Origin: a virus
Length of the DNA stretch: 64,000 nt
Virus record (IMG/VR): IMGVR_UViG_3300036851_000272
Span: 1-64,000 of that record
Direction: 5' to 3' (one strand)
The translations under genes were made by a program, and so were the position numbers. Below the pieces are notes generated by a model. It did not search any database. It was not told the DNA's origin and was given only the letters and a program-made list of their open reading frames with translations. How positions within the stretch are numbered: the first letter of the stretch is position 1; each line of letters begins with the position of its first letter. Positions 58,138-64,000 of the stretch are shown piece after piece.

Positions 58138-58412
58138 ACTTCCCCTTTCGCCTTGGCGATAGCGGCCTTGGCGCGTACGCCGAAGCCGTCGAAGCGCTCA
58201 GTCTCGTCAATGAGGCTCGTATCGTAGCTCGCAATCACGCGCATGAGTATTGCGGAGGCTGCCAGCGTTTCCTCCAGCGCTTCGAGCAAATCTGATCGCT
58301 CTGCCAACACGGCCTTTAGTGCGGCTGTATCGTTGTCGCTGAGATCCCACGTGTCGTGGCCTTCGGCCATCATCTCTACGCGGGCGAGTTGCTCTTGAAA
58401 AGTTTCGCTCAT
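58134..58412 (-). CDS. small helical protein (92 aa)
   Basis: ATG 58412 overlaps the upstream stop (ATGA). MSETFQEQLARVEMMAEGHD; AEGHDTWDLSDNDTAALKAV. Unknown. Confidence 0.6.
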   Translation of the reverse strand: MSETFQEQLARVEMMAEGHDTWDLSDNDTAALKAVLAERSDLLEALEETLAASAILMRVIASYDTSLIDETERFDGFGVRAKAAIAKAKGEV

Positions 58413-58573
58413 GCACTCCTCCACGCCAGCGCGATTGCCGCCACGACGATTGCGAGCGCACTGAGAAACACGGCGAGAAATACGGCGACGTCCACCAGTG
58501 TGCTTATACGACTGCCGCCGGTGTTTCGGCGGCAGTCGCCACGGCGTTGGGAACCGGACCATTGGAGGCTCAT
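58409..58573 (-). CDS. 54-aa single-helix membrane protein
   Basis: ATGA overlaps at both ends. Polar/basic start (MSLQWSGSQRRGDCRRNTGG), then one membrane helix (LVDVAVFLAVFLSALAIVVA). Unknown early membrane protein. Confidence 0.6.
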   Translation of the reverse strand: MSLQWSGSQRRGDCRRNTGGSRISTLVDVAVFLAVFLSALAIVVAAIALAWRSA

Positions 58574-58731
58574 GCAGTTCTCCGCAAAGATTCGATGCGC
58601 CCGTATAGTCCGGGCAGTTCTGCGAGAATCCCGGCTGTCCGCCTCAGGATCTTATCGGTGTACCTCAAGAGCCTGCGCAATTCGCGACGTCGAGACTCGC
58701 GCCTCTGCCGCTTTGTTTGTCGGCGGTTCAT
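58570..58731 (-). CDS. 53-aa highly basic protein
   Basis: ATGA overlaps at both ends. MNRRQTKRQRRESRRRELRR: extremely Arg-rich start followed by a helix. Likely nucleic-acid binding. Confidence 0.6.
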   Translation of the reverse strand: MNRRQTKRQRRESRRRELRRLLRYTDKILRRTAGILAELPGLYGRIESLRRTA

Positions 58732-58970
58732 GCCGTGTCTCCGTTCATCTCTACTTTTAGAACGCCCCTACGAATACCCTGCGTCAACAGCGCCTGGCAC
58801 ATATGTGTAACTTTTGATGGCTTAATCTCAAAAACCGCAGCTACTTGAGCCCCACCTATTTCCCCTCGGGACCAAGCCAGTGCCACCTCAACGCGCTCAG
58901 TAGAGAATTCATTGGGGACATGGATTCTCCTTTTCCGCCCAAGCACCTGCGCCTGTTCAAGGAGCGTCAT
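58728..58970 (-). CDS. helix-turn-helix protein (80 aa)
   Basis: VEVALAWSRGEIGGAQVAAV then FEIKPSKVTHMCQALLTQGI looks like an HTH/winged helix. Early in the operon; likely regulator. Coupled (ATGA). Confidence 0.6.
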   Translation of the reverse strand: MTLLEQAQVLGRKRRIHVPNEFSTERVEVALAWSRGEIGGAQVAAVFEIKPSKVTHMCQALLTQGIRRGVLKVEMNGDTA

Positions 58971-59404
58971 GCCGCGCCTCGGGCTTGTTTACGCGCCAGC
59001 TTCTCCAGGTGATCATCAATCACCTCGGGGAGCACGCCCTGCAGGGTTAATCCGGCCCCTTTGACGATGGCGTTCCATCGGTATCGCTGGAGATCCGGAA
59101 CGCGAATGGTCACCGGAACTGTACAGTTTTTCAGTTCCGGCATTGCCGTGATTAGGGGCAAAGCGGCGATTGCAGACTTTAGGTCTTGGGTATACCGAAA
59201 CCATTCGCGAGAATGTCGGAGAGTCGCGAAGCGCCAATGAAACTCGCGCTCTGTCGCTAAGTCTCCGTCAATGTAGCCGAGGAATTTAGACCCGCTGCCA
59301 AGGGGATCGCTATATCGAATAGCGGCAACCCGCTGGGCCACGTCAGTACTGAATCCGATCTTTACCAAGCGACGGGATGGGCAGAGAAGAAAATACACGC
59401 TCAT
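58967..59404 (-). CDS. GIY-YIG/T5orf172-like protein with C-terminal helix domain (145 aa)
   Basis: SVYFLLCPSRRLVKIGFSTD then VAQRVAAIRYSDP, then TEREFHWRFATLRHSREWFR carry the GIY-YIG-type strand pair, Arg and Glu. The C-terminal third (RVPDLQRYRWNAIVKGAGLT) could be a separate DNA-binding part. Second gene of the early operon. Related to 36763-37077. Confidence 0.65.
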   Translation of the reverse strand: MSVYFLLCPSRRLVKIGFSTDVAQRVAAIRYSDPLGSGSKFLGYIDGDLATEREFHWRFATLRHSREWFRYTQDLKSAIAALPLITAMPELKNCTVPVTIRVPDLQRYRWNAIVKGAGLTLQGVLPEVIDDHLEKLARKQARGAA

Positions 59405-59595
59405 GTCGGCTCGCCTCCATTCTTCAGCCGTTTCAGATGCTCCCTGAAAGCAGCTTGACCGAAAGCCTGAAGGGATATCTTGGCCCGGATCAGGTGCATC
59501 TGGACCGCTTCTTTCTCCCTGGAAGGAATTCGGAACTTCACGAATTCCTCCGCCCGCCTATTGCGTTTTTCGTGATCTTGTGACATGGTGGACAT
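59401..59595 (-). CDS. first gene of the early operon, ribbon-helix-helix-like (64 aa)
   Basis: EEFVKFRIPSREKEAVQMHL then IRAKISLQAFGQAAFREHLK fits a ribbon-helix-helix repressor. Only about 7 bases separate the predicted transcription start from the ATG (near-leaderless), and there is no RBS. Probably autoregulates the early promoter. Confidence 0.6.
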   Translation of the reverse strand: MSTMSQDHEKRNRRAEEFVKFRIPSREKEAVQMHLIRAKISLQAFGQAAFREHLKRLKNGGEPT

Positions 59596-59608
59596 GTGAT
59601 CTGATGCG

Positions 59609-59638
59609 ATCTTACGCTATTTGGGTCTAAGTAGTCAA
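59609..59638 (-). promoter_or_regulatory. early-operon promoter
   Basis: TTGACT, 18 bases, TAAGAT. Drives about 18 kb leftward. Its -10 ends 13 bases before the first ATG. Confidence 0.6.
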
Positions 59639-59673
59639 GTAGAATCAGACACCCGAAAGGAAATATTTTTGCG

Positions 59674-59967
59674 ATGGTCAAGTCGGCCGAACCAAAACCC
59701 GAGCCACGGTCCATAAAGCTTCACCCCGCCACGCTCAGGGCAATGCAGCACGAGTGTGCGGACACAGGCCTCACTTTAATGGCCTTGATCGATCAGATGT
59801 GGGAAGCATACAGGCGACTTCCGGCGCGGGAAAAAGGAAGTGCGATTCCAGCCAATGCAGACATGCCCCCAAACCTGGGAGCGGTACTCTTAGAAATAGC
59901 TATAAATCCACGGGCCGGTGAAGAGATTCTTGCTGAGATGATGATCAAACATGCGAAAAGGCGTTGA
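59674..59967 (+). CDS. ribbon-helix-helix-like protein (97 aa)
   Basis: RSIKLHPATLRAMQHECADT then GLTLMALIDQMWEAYRRLP is a strand plus two helices like RHH/ParD-type DNA binders. GAAAGGAAA upstream of the ATG. Faces away from the early operon promoter. First gene of a three-gene unit with the next two. Confidence 0.6.
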   Translation: MVKSAEPKPEPRSIKLHPATLRAMQHECADTGLTLMALIDQMWEAYRRLPAREKGSAIPANADMPPNLGAVLLEIAINPRAGEEILAEMMIKHAKRR

Positions 59968-60424
59968 CATTTTGGGACGCCGGGCGCATCATGCCTGCAT
60001 GCTCCCCGGCCCCGAGGTTTTTATCACGGTCGAAGAACTTGCTCTGACCGCAGATTACGTCGCAGCCGCAGATAAAGCCGTGGAGCTCGTCTGGGCCAAA
60101 ATGCTGGTCGGAGCGAAGCCGCCAAGTGGCAACCTGACCGAGAAGCAACTGCGCATCATATTAAGGCACGCACAGAGGCTCTTCCGGGAAAACCCGGCCA
60201 AATTCAACCTGCCGTGGGAGCTGATTAAATGGCTCTGGTGGCATGTCGGGGAGATCGCACAGGAGAAACTCGACGCCCTGGACTCAGAGGGCCGCTGGGA
60301 CTGCTACTGGAGGGTAAAGTGGAGTAATGTGGCTCTGCGTATACACCTTGTCTGGGTCGCGGCCACATGGCCGCGCCACGCTCCCGAGATTTCCTCTATC
60401 TATTCCCGCCTGCCCCCAGAATGA
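59951..60424 (+). CDS. unknown helical protein (157 aa)
   Basis: Overlaps the RHH gene by 17 bases and the membrane gene by 4 (ATGA). Helices with LTEKQLRIILRHAQRLFREN and Trp-rich WELIKWLWWHVGEIAQEKLD. Start may be ATG 59999. Family not recognised. Confidence 0.55.
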   Translation: MRKGVDILGRRAHHACMLPGPEVFITVEELALTADYVAAADKAVELVWAKMLVGAKPPSGNLTEKQLRIILRHAQRLFRENPAKFNLPWELIKWLWWHVGEIAQEKLDALDSEGRWDCYWRVKWSNVALRIHLVWVAATWPRHAPEISSIYSRLPPE

Positions 60425-61137
60425 AGTACACGATTTGGACGCTAATGTACGTCGGACTGTTCGCCAGACTCCTGGCCTTCGGTTGTATGTGGCGTCGCGA
60501 ATTGCTCGCAAAGTACATTTTCCTGACGCTGTTTCTCGTGCTCGGCAGCGTTCGCACTGGCGTGCTGTTGTACTTGCGCCACACCGATCAGCGAGCCTAC
60601 GCGGCATTCCACTCCGCCAGCGCGGACGCCATGTTCCTGGTGCACCTGGGACTCGTACTGGAGGCTCTCGTAATGCTTGCCAGGCACCACCCGAACTCCG
60701 CGGTGTTCGCGGCCGGCGGGTACGCGTTCCTCGGTATCATGTCGGCAGCGCTGGCGAGCCTCACAGCGAACCTCGGCGCATCAGGCACCGCCGACGTGCG
60801 GGTGAGTCTCGCGATCCGCATATATGCCGTGGCGTTTTTGATCTGTCTCGGCTGTACGCTCCTGTTTCTTCGCCAGTTCAAGCGGATCAAAATACGGGCG
60901 AACGTTCGGACGCACTGCTACATCCTCTACGCGATGTTCGTTCTGGTGGCGGCCGGTAGTGGTCTCGTCGCCTCCAAGAGCAGCCTGACGATTACTGGGA
61001 TAGGTATGATCCTTCTGGTGTGTGCCGATATTGTGACGGGCTCCGCATGGGCTTACTGGATGCGGCCGAAGGGGGAGGAGTTGATCCAACCCCCTCCGTT
61101 ACGCCGCACGCTTAATGAGATCGAAGGCCGCGCCTAG
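60421..61137 (+). CDS. seven-helix membrane protein (238 aa)
   Basis: Seven hydrophobic segments, e.g. WTLMYVGLFARLLAFGCMW, YIFLTLFLVLGSVRTGVLLY and ITGIGMILLVCADIVTGSAW; loops are short and basic. ATG 60421 overlaps the upstream stop. Not recognised; possibly a cargo (superinfection or lysogenic conversion) protein. Confidence 0.7.
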   Translation: MKYTIWTLMYVGLFARLLAFGCMWRRELLAKYIFLTLFLVLGSVRTGVLLYLRHTDQRAYAAFHSASADAMFLVHLGLVLEALVMLARHHPNSAVFAAGGYAFLGIMSAALASLTANLGASGTADVRVSLAIRIYAVAFLICLGCTLLFLRQFKRIKIRANVRTHCYILYAMFVLVAAGSGLVASKSSLTITGIGMILLVCADIVTGSAWAYWMRPKGEELIQPPPLRRTLNEIEGRA

Positions 61138-61307
61138 CGGACGCTGGGAGGTCCACCGCCGCCCTGGCCTGGAGGCAGGTCCGGATCGCAGAACGGCGGT
61201 GCGCAGGGTGGATCTTCAAAGAAGAGCGTACCGATGTAGTTCGATTGTTTCGCGGTCAACGCGAGAGCGCTGAGCGTCAGTAATCCAGCAAGTATAAGTC
61301 TTTTCAT
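61134..61307 (-). CDS. small secreted protein (57 aa)
   Basis: AAAGG 8 bases upstream of ATG. Signal peptide MKRLILAGLLTLSALALTA, then a Pro/Gly/Cys-rich mature part (PPCAPPFCDPDLPPGQGGGG). Overlaps the 3' end of the membrane protein gene on the other strand. Unknown. Confidence 0.6.
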   Translation of the reverse strand: MKRLILAGLLTLSALALTAKQSNYIGTLFFEDPPCAPPFCDPDLPPGQGGGGPPSVR

Positions 61308-61392
61308 TTGGTTAGCCTTTCAGGTTATTTGGGCCGATGCCCATTGGTTGACTGTACCAGCTTTTATTTCGTGTCTGAGTGTCTGTTTCTAC

Positions 61393-61421
61393 TTGACTGC
61401 TGGAGAGATTAGGCGTAAGAT
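61393..61421 (+). promoter_or_regulatory. plus-strand promoter
   Basis: TTGACT, 17 bases, TAAGAT: the same boxes as the early-operon promoter at 59.6 kb. No gene follows within 300 bases. Confidence 0.5.
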
Positions 61422-61769
61422 TTCTTCCAGCGCGCCTGTCTATGGCGATCCGCTGGCAGGTACAAGGTACGCCGCGCTGAGCAAGTGTAGATTACTAACC
61501 GCGTACTGAAAGCTGAGAAGAAACCGGAATGGCAAACGTCATCTACCGGAATGACTGCTGGACAAGAGCTTAGTAAACTCGATCCAGTACGGATCCGCAG
61601 CGACGGAATGCGGAGTTCCAAGAGCCAATTCAAAGCCTTTCTCTTTTGCATCGCATTGCTCTGAAGACGGAGCGCAGCTGGAAGAACCGAAAGACGGTAC
61701 CGGAGAAAAGAGGTATTGCTTAAAATGAGAAACGATGCAAGAATGAAGCTGTCTACTCAGCTTATAGGG

Positions 61770-61826
61770 ACGCCGAGCACTTTACTACTTGAGGCTAACG
61801 CTTCTTGGCTCGGCGTTTCGCTTTTT
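61770..61826 (+). terminator. terminator-like hairpin
   Basis: 9-bp perfect stem ACGCCGAGC / GCTCGGCGT around a 29-base loop, followed by TTTCGCTTTTT. Terminates the possible RNA starting near 61428. The long loop makes it a weaker case. Confidence 0.45.
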
Positions 61827-61890
61827 GGGAGGCTGAGATGATGATTGCAATTTCCCAATATTGGGCGTAAGCTGTCGAAACGGAGGAAGC

Positions 61891-62622
61891 ATGATCAGCG
61901 CATTAGAATTTGAGATTCTGCGGAGAGCGTACCCGCAGGCGCCGGACAAGGTGGACGGCAGCGCGTACGCTGGGAAGTCAAAGCTTGCGGTATTGATGGG
62001 GCCGGGATTCTTTGACGAGATCCGCGGCAAGGACGTGGTGGATTTTGGCTGTGGCTCTGGAAGGGAAGCGCTCGAAATGGCGCAGGCCGGAGCCGCAAGC
62101 GTGATCGGACTCGATATTCAAGAAAGCCTGTTAGTCGAAGCACGAGAGCGTTGCGCGGGGTATCGCAATATCGACTTTCGTACTCCTGGACATCGTGTTC
62201 AGGCCGATGTTGTAGTATCCATTGATTCCTTCGAGCACTTCGCCAACCCCCAGATAGTGCTGGCGAGCATGTGGAACGCGCTAAAGCCAGGAGGGAAGAT
62301 TATGGTGTCCTTCGGCCCCACATGGTACCACCCGCTCGGTGGCCACCTGTTCAGCGTGTTCCCCTGGGCGCACCTGCTGTTCACCGAGAAGGCGCTCATC
62401 CGCTGGCGCTCCACGTTCAAGACTGACGGAGCAACCCGTTTCTCCGAGTGCGCCGGAGGGCTGAACAAGATGACCATCGCGCGATTCGAGCGACTAGTGG
62501 CCGCGAGCCCGCTAAAACTAGAGAAACTGGAGTGCGTGCCGATTCGACGACTGGAGCGACTGCATAATCGGCTGACACGGGAGTTCACCACTGCCATTGT
62601 GCGGTGCACGCTCGCAACATGA
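61891..62622 (+). CDS. SAM-dependent methyltransferase (243 aa)
   Basis: GGAGGAAGC before the ATG. Motif I DVVDFGCGSGREALEMAQAG, IGLDIQESLLVEAR (SAM acid), VVVSIDSFEHFANPQIVLAS and LKPGGKIMVSFGP form a class I Methyltransf_11-type core; the C-terminal half has FGPTWYHPLGGHLFSVFPWA. Similar enzymes often modify glycans or lipids. Different from the late-operon methyltransferase. Confidence 0.85.
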   Translation: MISALEFEILRRAYPQAPDKVDGSAYAGKSKLAVLMGPGFFDEIRGKDVVDFGCGSGREALEMAQAGAASVIGLDIQESLLVEARERCAGYRNIDFRTPGHRVQADVVVSIDSFEHFANPQIVLASMWNALKPGGKIMVSFGPTWYHPLGGHLFSVFPWAHLLFTEKALIRWRSTFKTDGATRFSECAGGLNKMTIARFERLVAASPLKLEKLECVPIRRLERLHNRLTREFTTAIVRCTLAT

Positions 62623-62646
62623 AAAAGGCCCCGGTTTCCCGAGGCC
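62622..62646 (-). terminator. intrinsic terminator after the minus-strand right-end genes
   Basis: On the minus strand GGCCTCGG-GAAA-CCGGGGCC (8-bp stem with one G-U and a GNRA-type tetraloop) followed by TTTTT. It ends the unit coming from 64 kb; the plus-strand version has a mismatch. Confidence 0.75.
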
Positions 62647-62683
62647 CATTCGTCGGCGATGGCACGGCTCGTACCCCGCGAAA

Positions 62684-63253
62684 TTATGGTGGATCGTGCG
62701 TCCAATAGGCCAGAAACACAATATCCTCAGCGCCGAATGGCCGGTACGTGGGAACCGTCATAACAATCTCTTTTGGCGTGGCCGTGTTAGGCGTCACGAT
62801 ATCTACGGTACCGCCTCCAACTTGACCGGACTTGAAGAACGCCAACACCAATGTGTTCGGAGCAGGCGTGTACTTCAAAATGAGCAGTTGAGTCGAAGTG
62901 AAGGCAGGAAGTGCCGGATTGAGATTAGCCGATTCTTTCACCATTCGTGGAAGGCTAGCTGGAGTTGCAGCAGGTGGCGGGGGAGTCGCCGCTTCGATTG
63001 TGTCGGTGGCGAGATTGATCACTAGGCCCTTGCCGATGTTGAGGCACCGCACCACGTAGAAGTTAGCCGCCCCAATTGTCACAGGGACTTTGACTGGAAC
63101 GCGAGCGACGCCGTTGAACGGACACCCTTTCTCCAGCAGATCGATCGTTCCCTGTGTCTGCGCATGCGCGGCGACGGCGAGGCAAAAAGCGAAGGCCACC
63201 CGCGCGAACGCAGGGTGGTCCATAGGTCGTGGTGTTTCTCTTTTATGCCTCAT
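62684..63253 (-). CDS. secreted protein of unknown function (189 aa)
   Basis: ATG 63253 overlaps the preceding stop; ATG 63223 is an alternative. Signal peptide FARVAFAFCLAVAAHAQ with AHAQ cleavage. Mature part has two likely beta domains, including VPVKVPVTIGAANFYVVRCL and KSGQVGGGTVDIVTPNT, and a Pro-rich linker between. Perhaps a surface or conversion factor. Confidence 0.65.
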   Translation of the reverse strand: MRHKRETPRPMDHPAFARVAFAFCLAVAAHAQTQGTIDLLEKGCPFNGVARVPVKVPVTIGAANFYVVRCLNIGKGLVINLATDTIEAATPPPPAATPASLPRMVKESANLNPALPAFTSTQLLILKYTPAPNTLVLAFFKSGQVGGGTVDIVTPNTATPKEIVMTVPTYRPFGAEDIVFLAYWTHDPP

Positions 63254-63471
63254 CTGCAATTATAGCCTCTCATCTCTATCTCAGCACGAAGCCGGTCAAT
63301 CTCTTCAGATAGTTGCCGAGTCGTCAAATTCATATCGTTCGATGAGATACCCCAAACGTTCAGCACTTCCCGGCGCAGACTGGTAACCTCATCTCGCAGG
63401 CGTACGCGATTGGCTTTCATCCAAGTGGTGACTGCGATTGAAAGTGCTGTTTTGGTATTCATACCATTCAT
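63250..63471 (-). CDS. small coiled-coil protein (73 aa)
   Basis: MNTKTALSIAVTTWMKANRV start, then coiled-coil (RLRDEVTSLRREVLNVWGIS and SEEIDRLRAEIEMRG). Coupled to the secreted protein gene. Unknown. Confidence 0.55.
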   Translation of the reverse strand: MNGMNTKTALSIAVTTWMKANRVRLRDEVTSLRREVLNVWGISSNDMNLTTRQLSEEIDRLRAEIEMRGYNCR

Positions 63472-63495
63472 GGCGCCAGAAAAGCCTGCGTGGGC

Positions 63496-63747
63496 TCAAG
63501 CCCGCGAAGCCATTTCGAATCGGCTGGAGATATTGGACTTGTTGAATTTTCTGTAGTTGATGAACATACAGTCCCCCAATTCCAAGAACAGCAGCCGAAC
63601 GCGGCCCCAGTAGGAGTAAGTTTTATACTGGCCGGTATAGTATCGCCGATCTTTCCCCAAGACTTGCGCCTGCTTCCATTTACCAGGGTAGTGCCGGATT
63701 GCAAGGCCGGAAACCGCTTTCGTTTCAGTGGTGCTCATACTCTTCAT
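63496..63747 (-). CDS. small basic protein (83 aa)
   Basis: ATG 63747 overlaps the upstream stop (ATGA). Begins MKSMSTTETKAVSGLAIRHY, Tyr/Arg-rich (DRRYYTGQYKTYSYWGR). Unknown. Confidence 0.55.
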   Translation of the reverse strand: MKSMSTTETKAVSGLAIRHYPGKWKQAQVLGKDRRYYTGQYKTYSYWGRVRLLFLELGDCMFINYRKFNKSNISSRFEMASRA

Positions 63748-64000
63748 GGTGTCAGATACGCCTGCGTAACGCCACCTGTTTCTCGATACCACGTCGGAGC
63801 GGCCCCGGCCACCAGCGGCACTACATGCGTTGTCGAGCTTGAGTAAGCCGTGGGCGAACTGAAAGTTGGAGAGGCGCTACGCTCCCCCGTACGCGCCGTC
63901 GAATAGCTGATGGGCACGCTACGGTCGCTGCCCGCCGCTTGTGTCGAGAACTCGAACGGGCGGATCTGTGTGCCGCAGGCTACCTGGCCCCAGACTTTCG
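63744..64000 (-). CDS. C-terminal part of a Ser/Thr-rich protein, start outside window
   Basis: Frame open from the window end to the stop at 63744 (85 codons). Ser/Thr-rich, e.g. SVPISYSTARTGERSASPTF and SSPTAYSSSTTHVVPLVAGA, ending TWYRETGGVTQAYLTP. Looks like an exported or structural protein. Coupled to the next gene (ATGA). Confidence 0.55.
   Translation of the reverse strand, partial: KVWGQVACGTQIRPFEFSTQAAGSDRSVPISYSTARTGERSASPTFSSPTAYSSSTTHVVPLVAGAAPTWYRETGGVTQAYLTP

Larger units (their letters stand above)
61308..61860. other. 550-bp region, possible non-coding transcript
   Basis: No convincing gene: only short frames (a 38-aa one starts MRNDARMKLSTQLIGTPSTL at 61725). It holds a plus-strand promoter and a terminator-like hairpin, listed separately, about 0.4 kb apart. 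A small RNA or leader for the methyltransferase gene is plausible. Confidence 0.4.

Noticed and set aside
60327-60959. 210-aa plus-strand ORF
   Set aside because: Different frame under the membrane protein gene; Arg/Pro-rich antisense-type composition.
61409-61651. 80-aa minus-strand ORF
   Set aside because: No RBS, no family features, not coupled to other genes; kept only as part of the gap description.
1-64000. Circular genome joined at the window ends
   Set aside because: The frame of the cut left-end gene would hit a stop seven codons after joining to position 64000, while the right end itself has a good open frame in another phase. The window is more likely a piece of a longer sequence.

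Overview
The window looks like most of a temperate, short-tailed (podovirus-type) dsDNA phage or prophage. Evidence: a complete head and tail gene set without a tape-measure gene (portal, scaffold-like, major capsid, adaptor- and nozzle-like tail proteins, tailspike, two very large putative ejection proteins), two tyrosine recombinases, two excisionase-like HTH proteins and a RecT/RusA recombination module. There is no rRNA, no intact tRNA and no CRISPR array. The host is not proven. The DNA is GC-rich, and several exported-looking proteins end their leader in a ...HGQS or ...AHAQ pattern; together with the tailspike repeat style this weakly suggests an Acidobacteriota host. Both window ends cut through genes.

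Layout. (1) 1-32,370, minus strand: one late operon of tightly coupled genes read from about 32.4 kb down to 1. Its order is a small unknown gene, methyltransferase, capsid-like N fragment, zinc proteins, terminase small and large, portal, scaffold, capsid, glycosyltransferase, adaptor, nozzle, tailspike, membrane and lysis candidates, ejection proteins. A free-standing HNH endonuclease gene sits on the opposite strand at 7.2-7.8 kb. (2) 32.4-41 kb: a regulatory and switch region of short transcription units on both strands, with palindromic operators, leaderless promoters, an excisionase-like gene, repeated hairpin-RBS modules and integrase A. (3) 41-59.6 kb, minus strand: an early operon of about 55 small genes, nearly all joined by ATGA or GTGA overlaps. 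It includes replication candidates, HNH nucleases, RusA, integrase B, a PD-(D/E)XK (DUF2800) protein, RecT and a DUF2303 protein. (4) 59.6-64 kb: cargo-like genes, namely a ribbon-helix-helix regulator, an unknown protein, a seven-helix membrane protein, secreted proteins and a methyltransferase, with a possible 0.4-kb transcript.

Most notable: the large terminase is encoded as separate ATPase and nuclease proteins. The 1.4 kb between them holds three genes, including a piece homologous to the C-terminal part of the phage's own capsid protein. A matching N-terminal capsid piece, fused to a twin-arginine-like leader, lies just upstream of the terminase. Two glycosyltransferases and a methyltransferase lie in the same late operon, which suggests a virion or surface modification function. 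One gene is frameshifted by a triplicated 11-bp repeat. A 15-unit, 11-residue repeat array occurs in an ejection protein. Several genes of 28-57 residues are supported mainly by exact start/stop overlaps.
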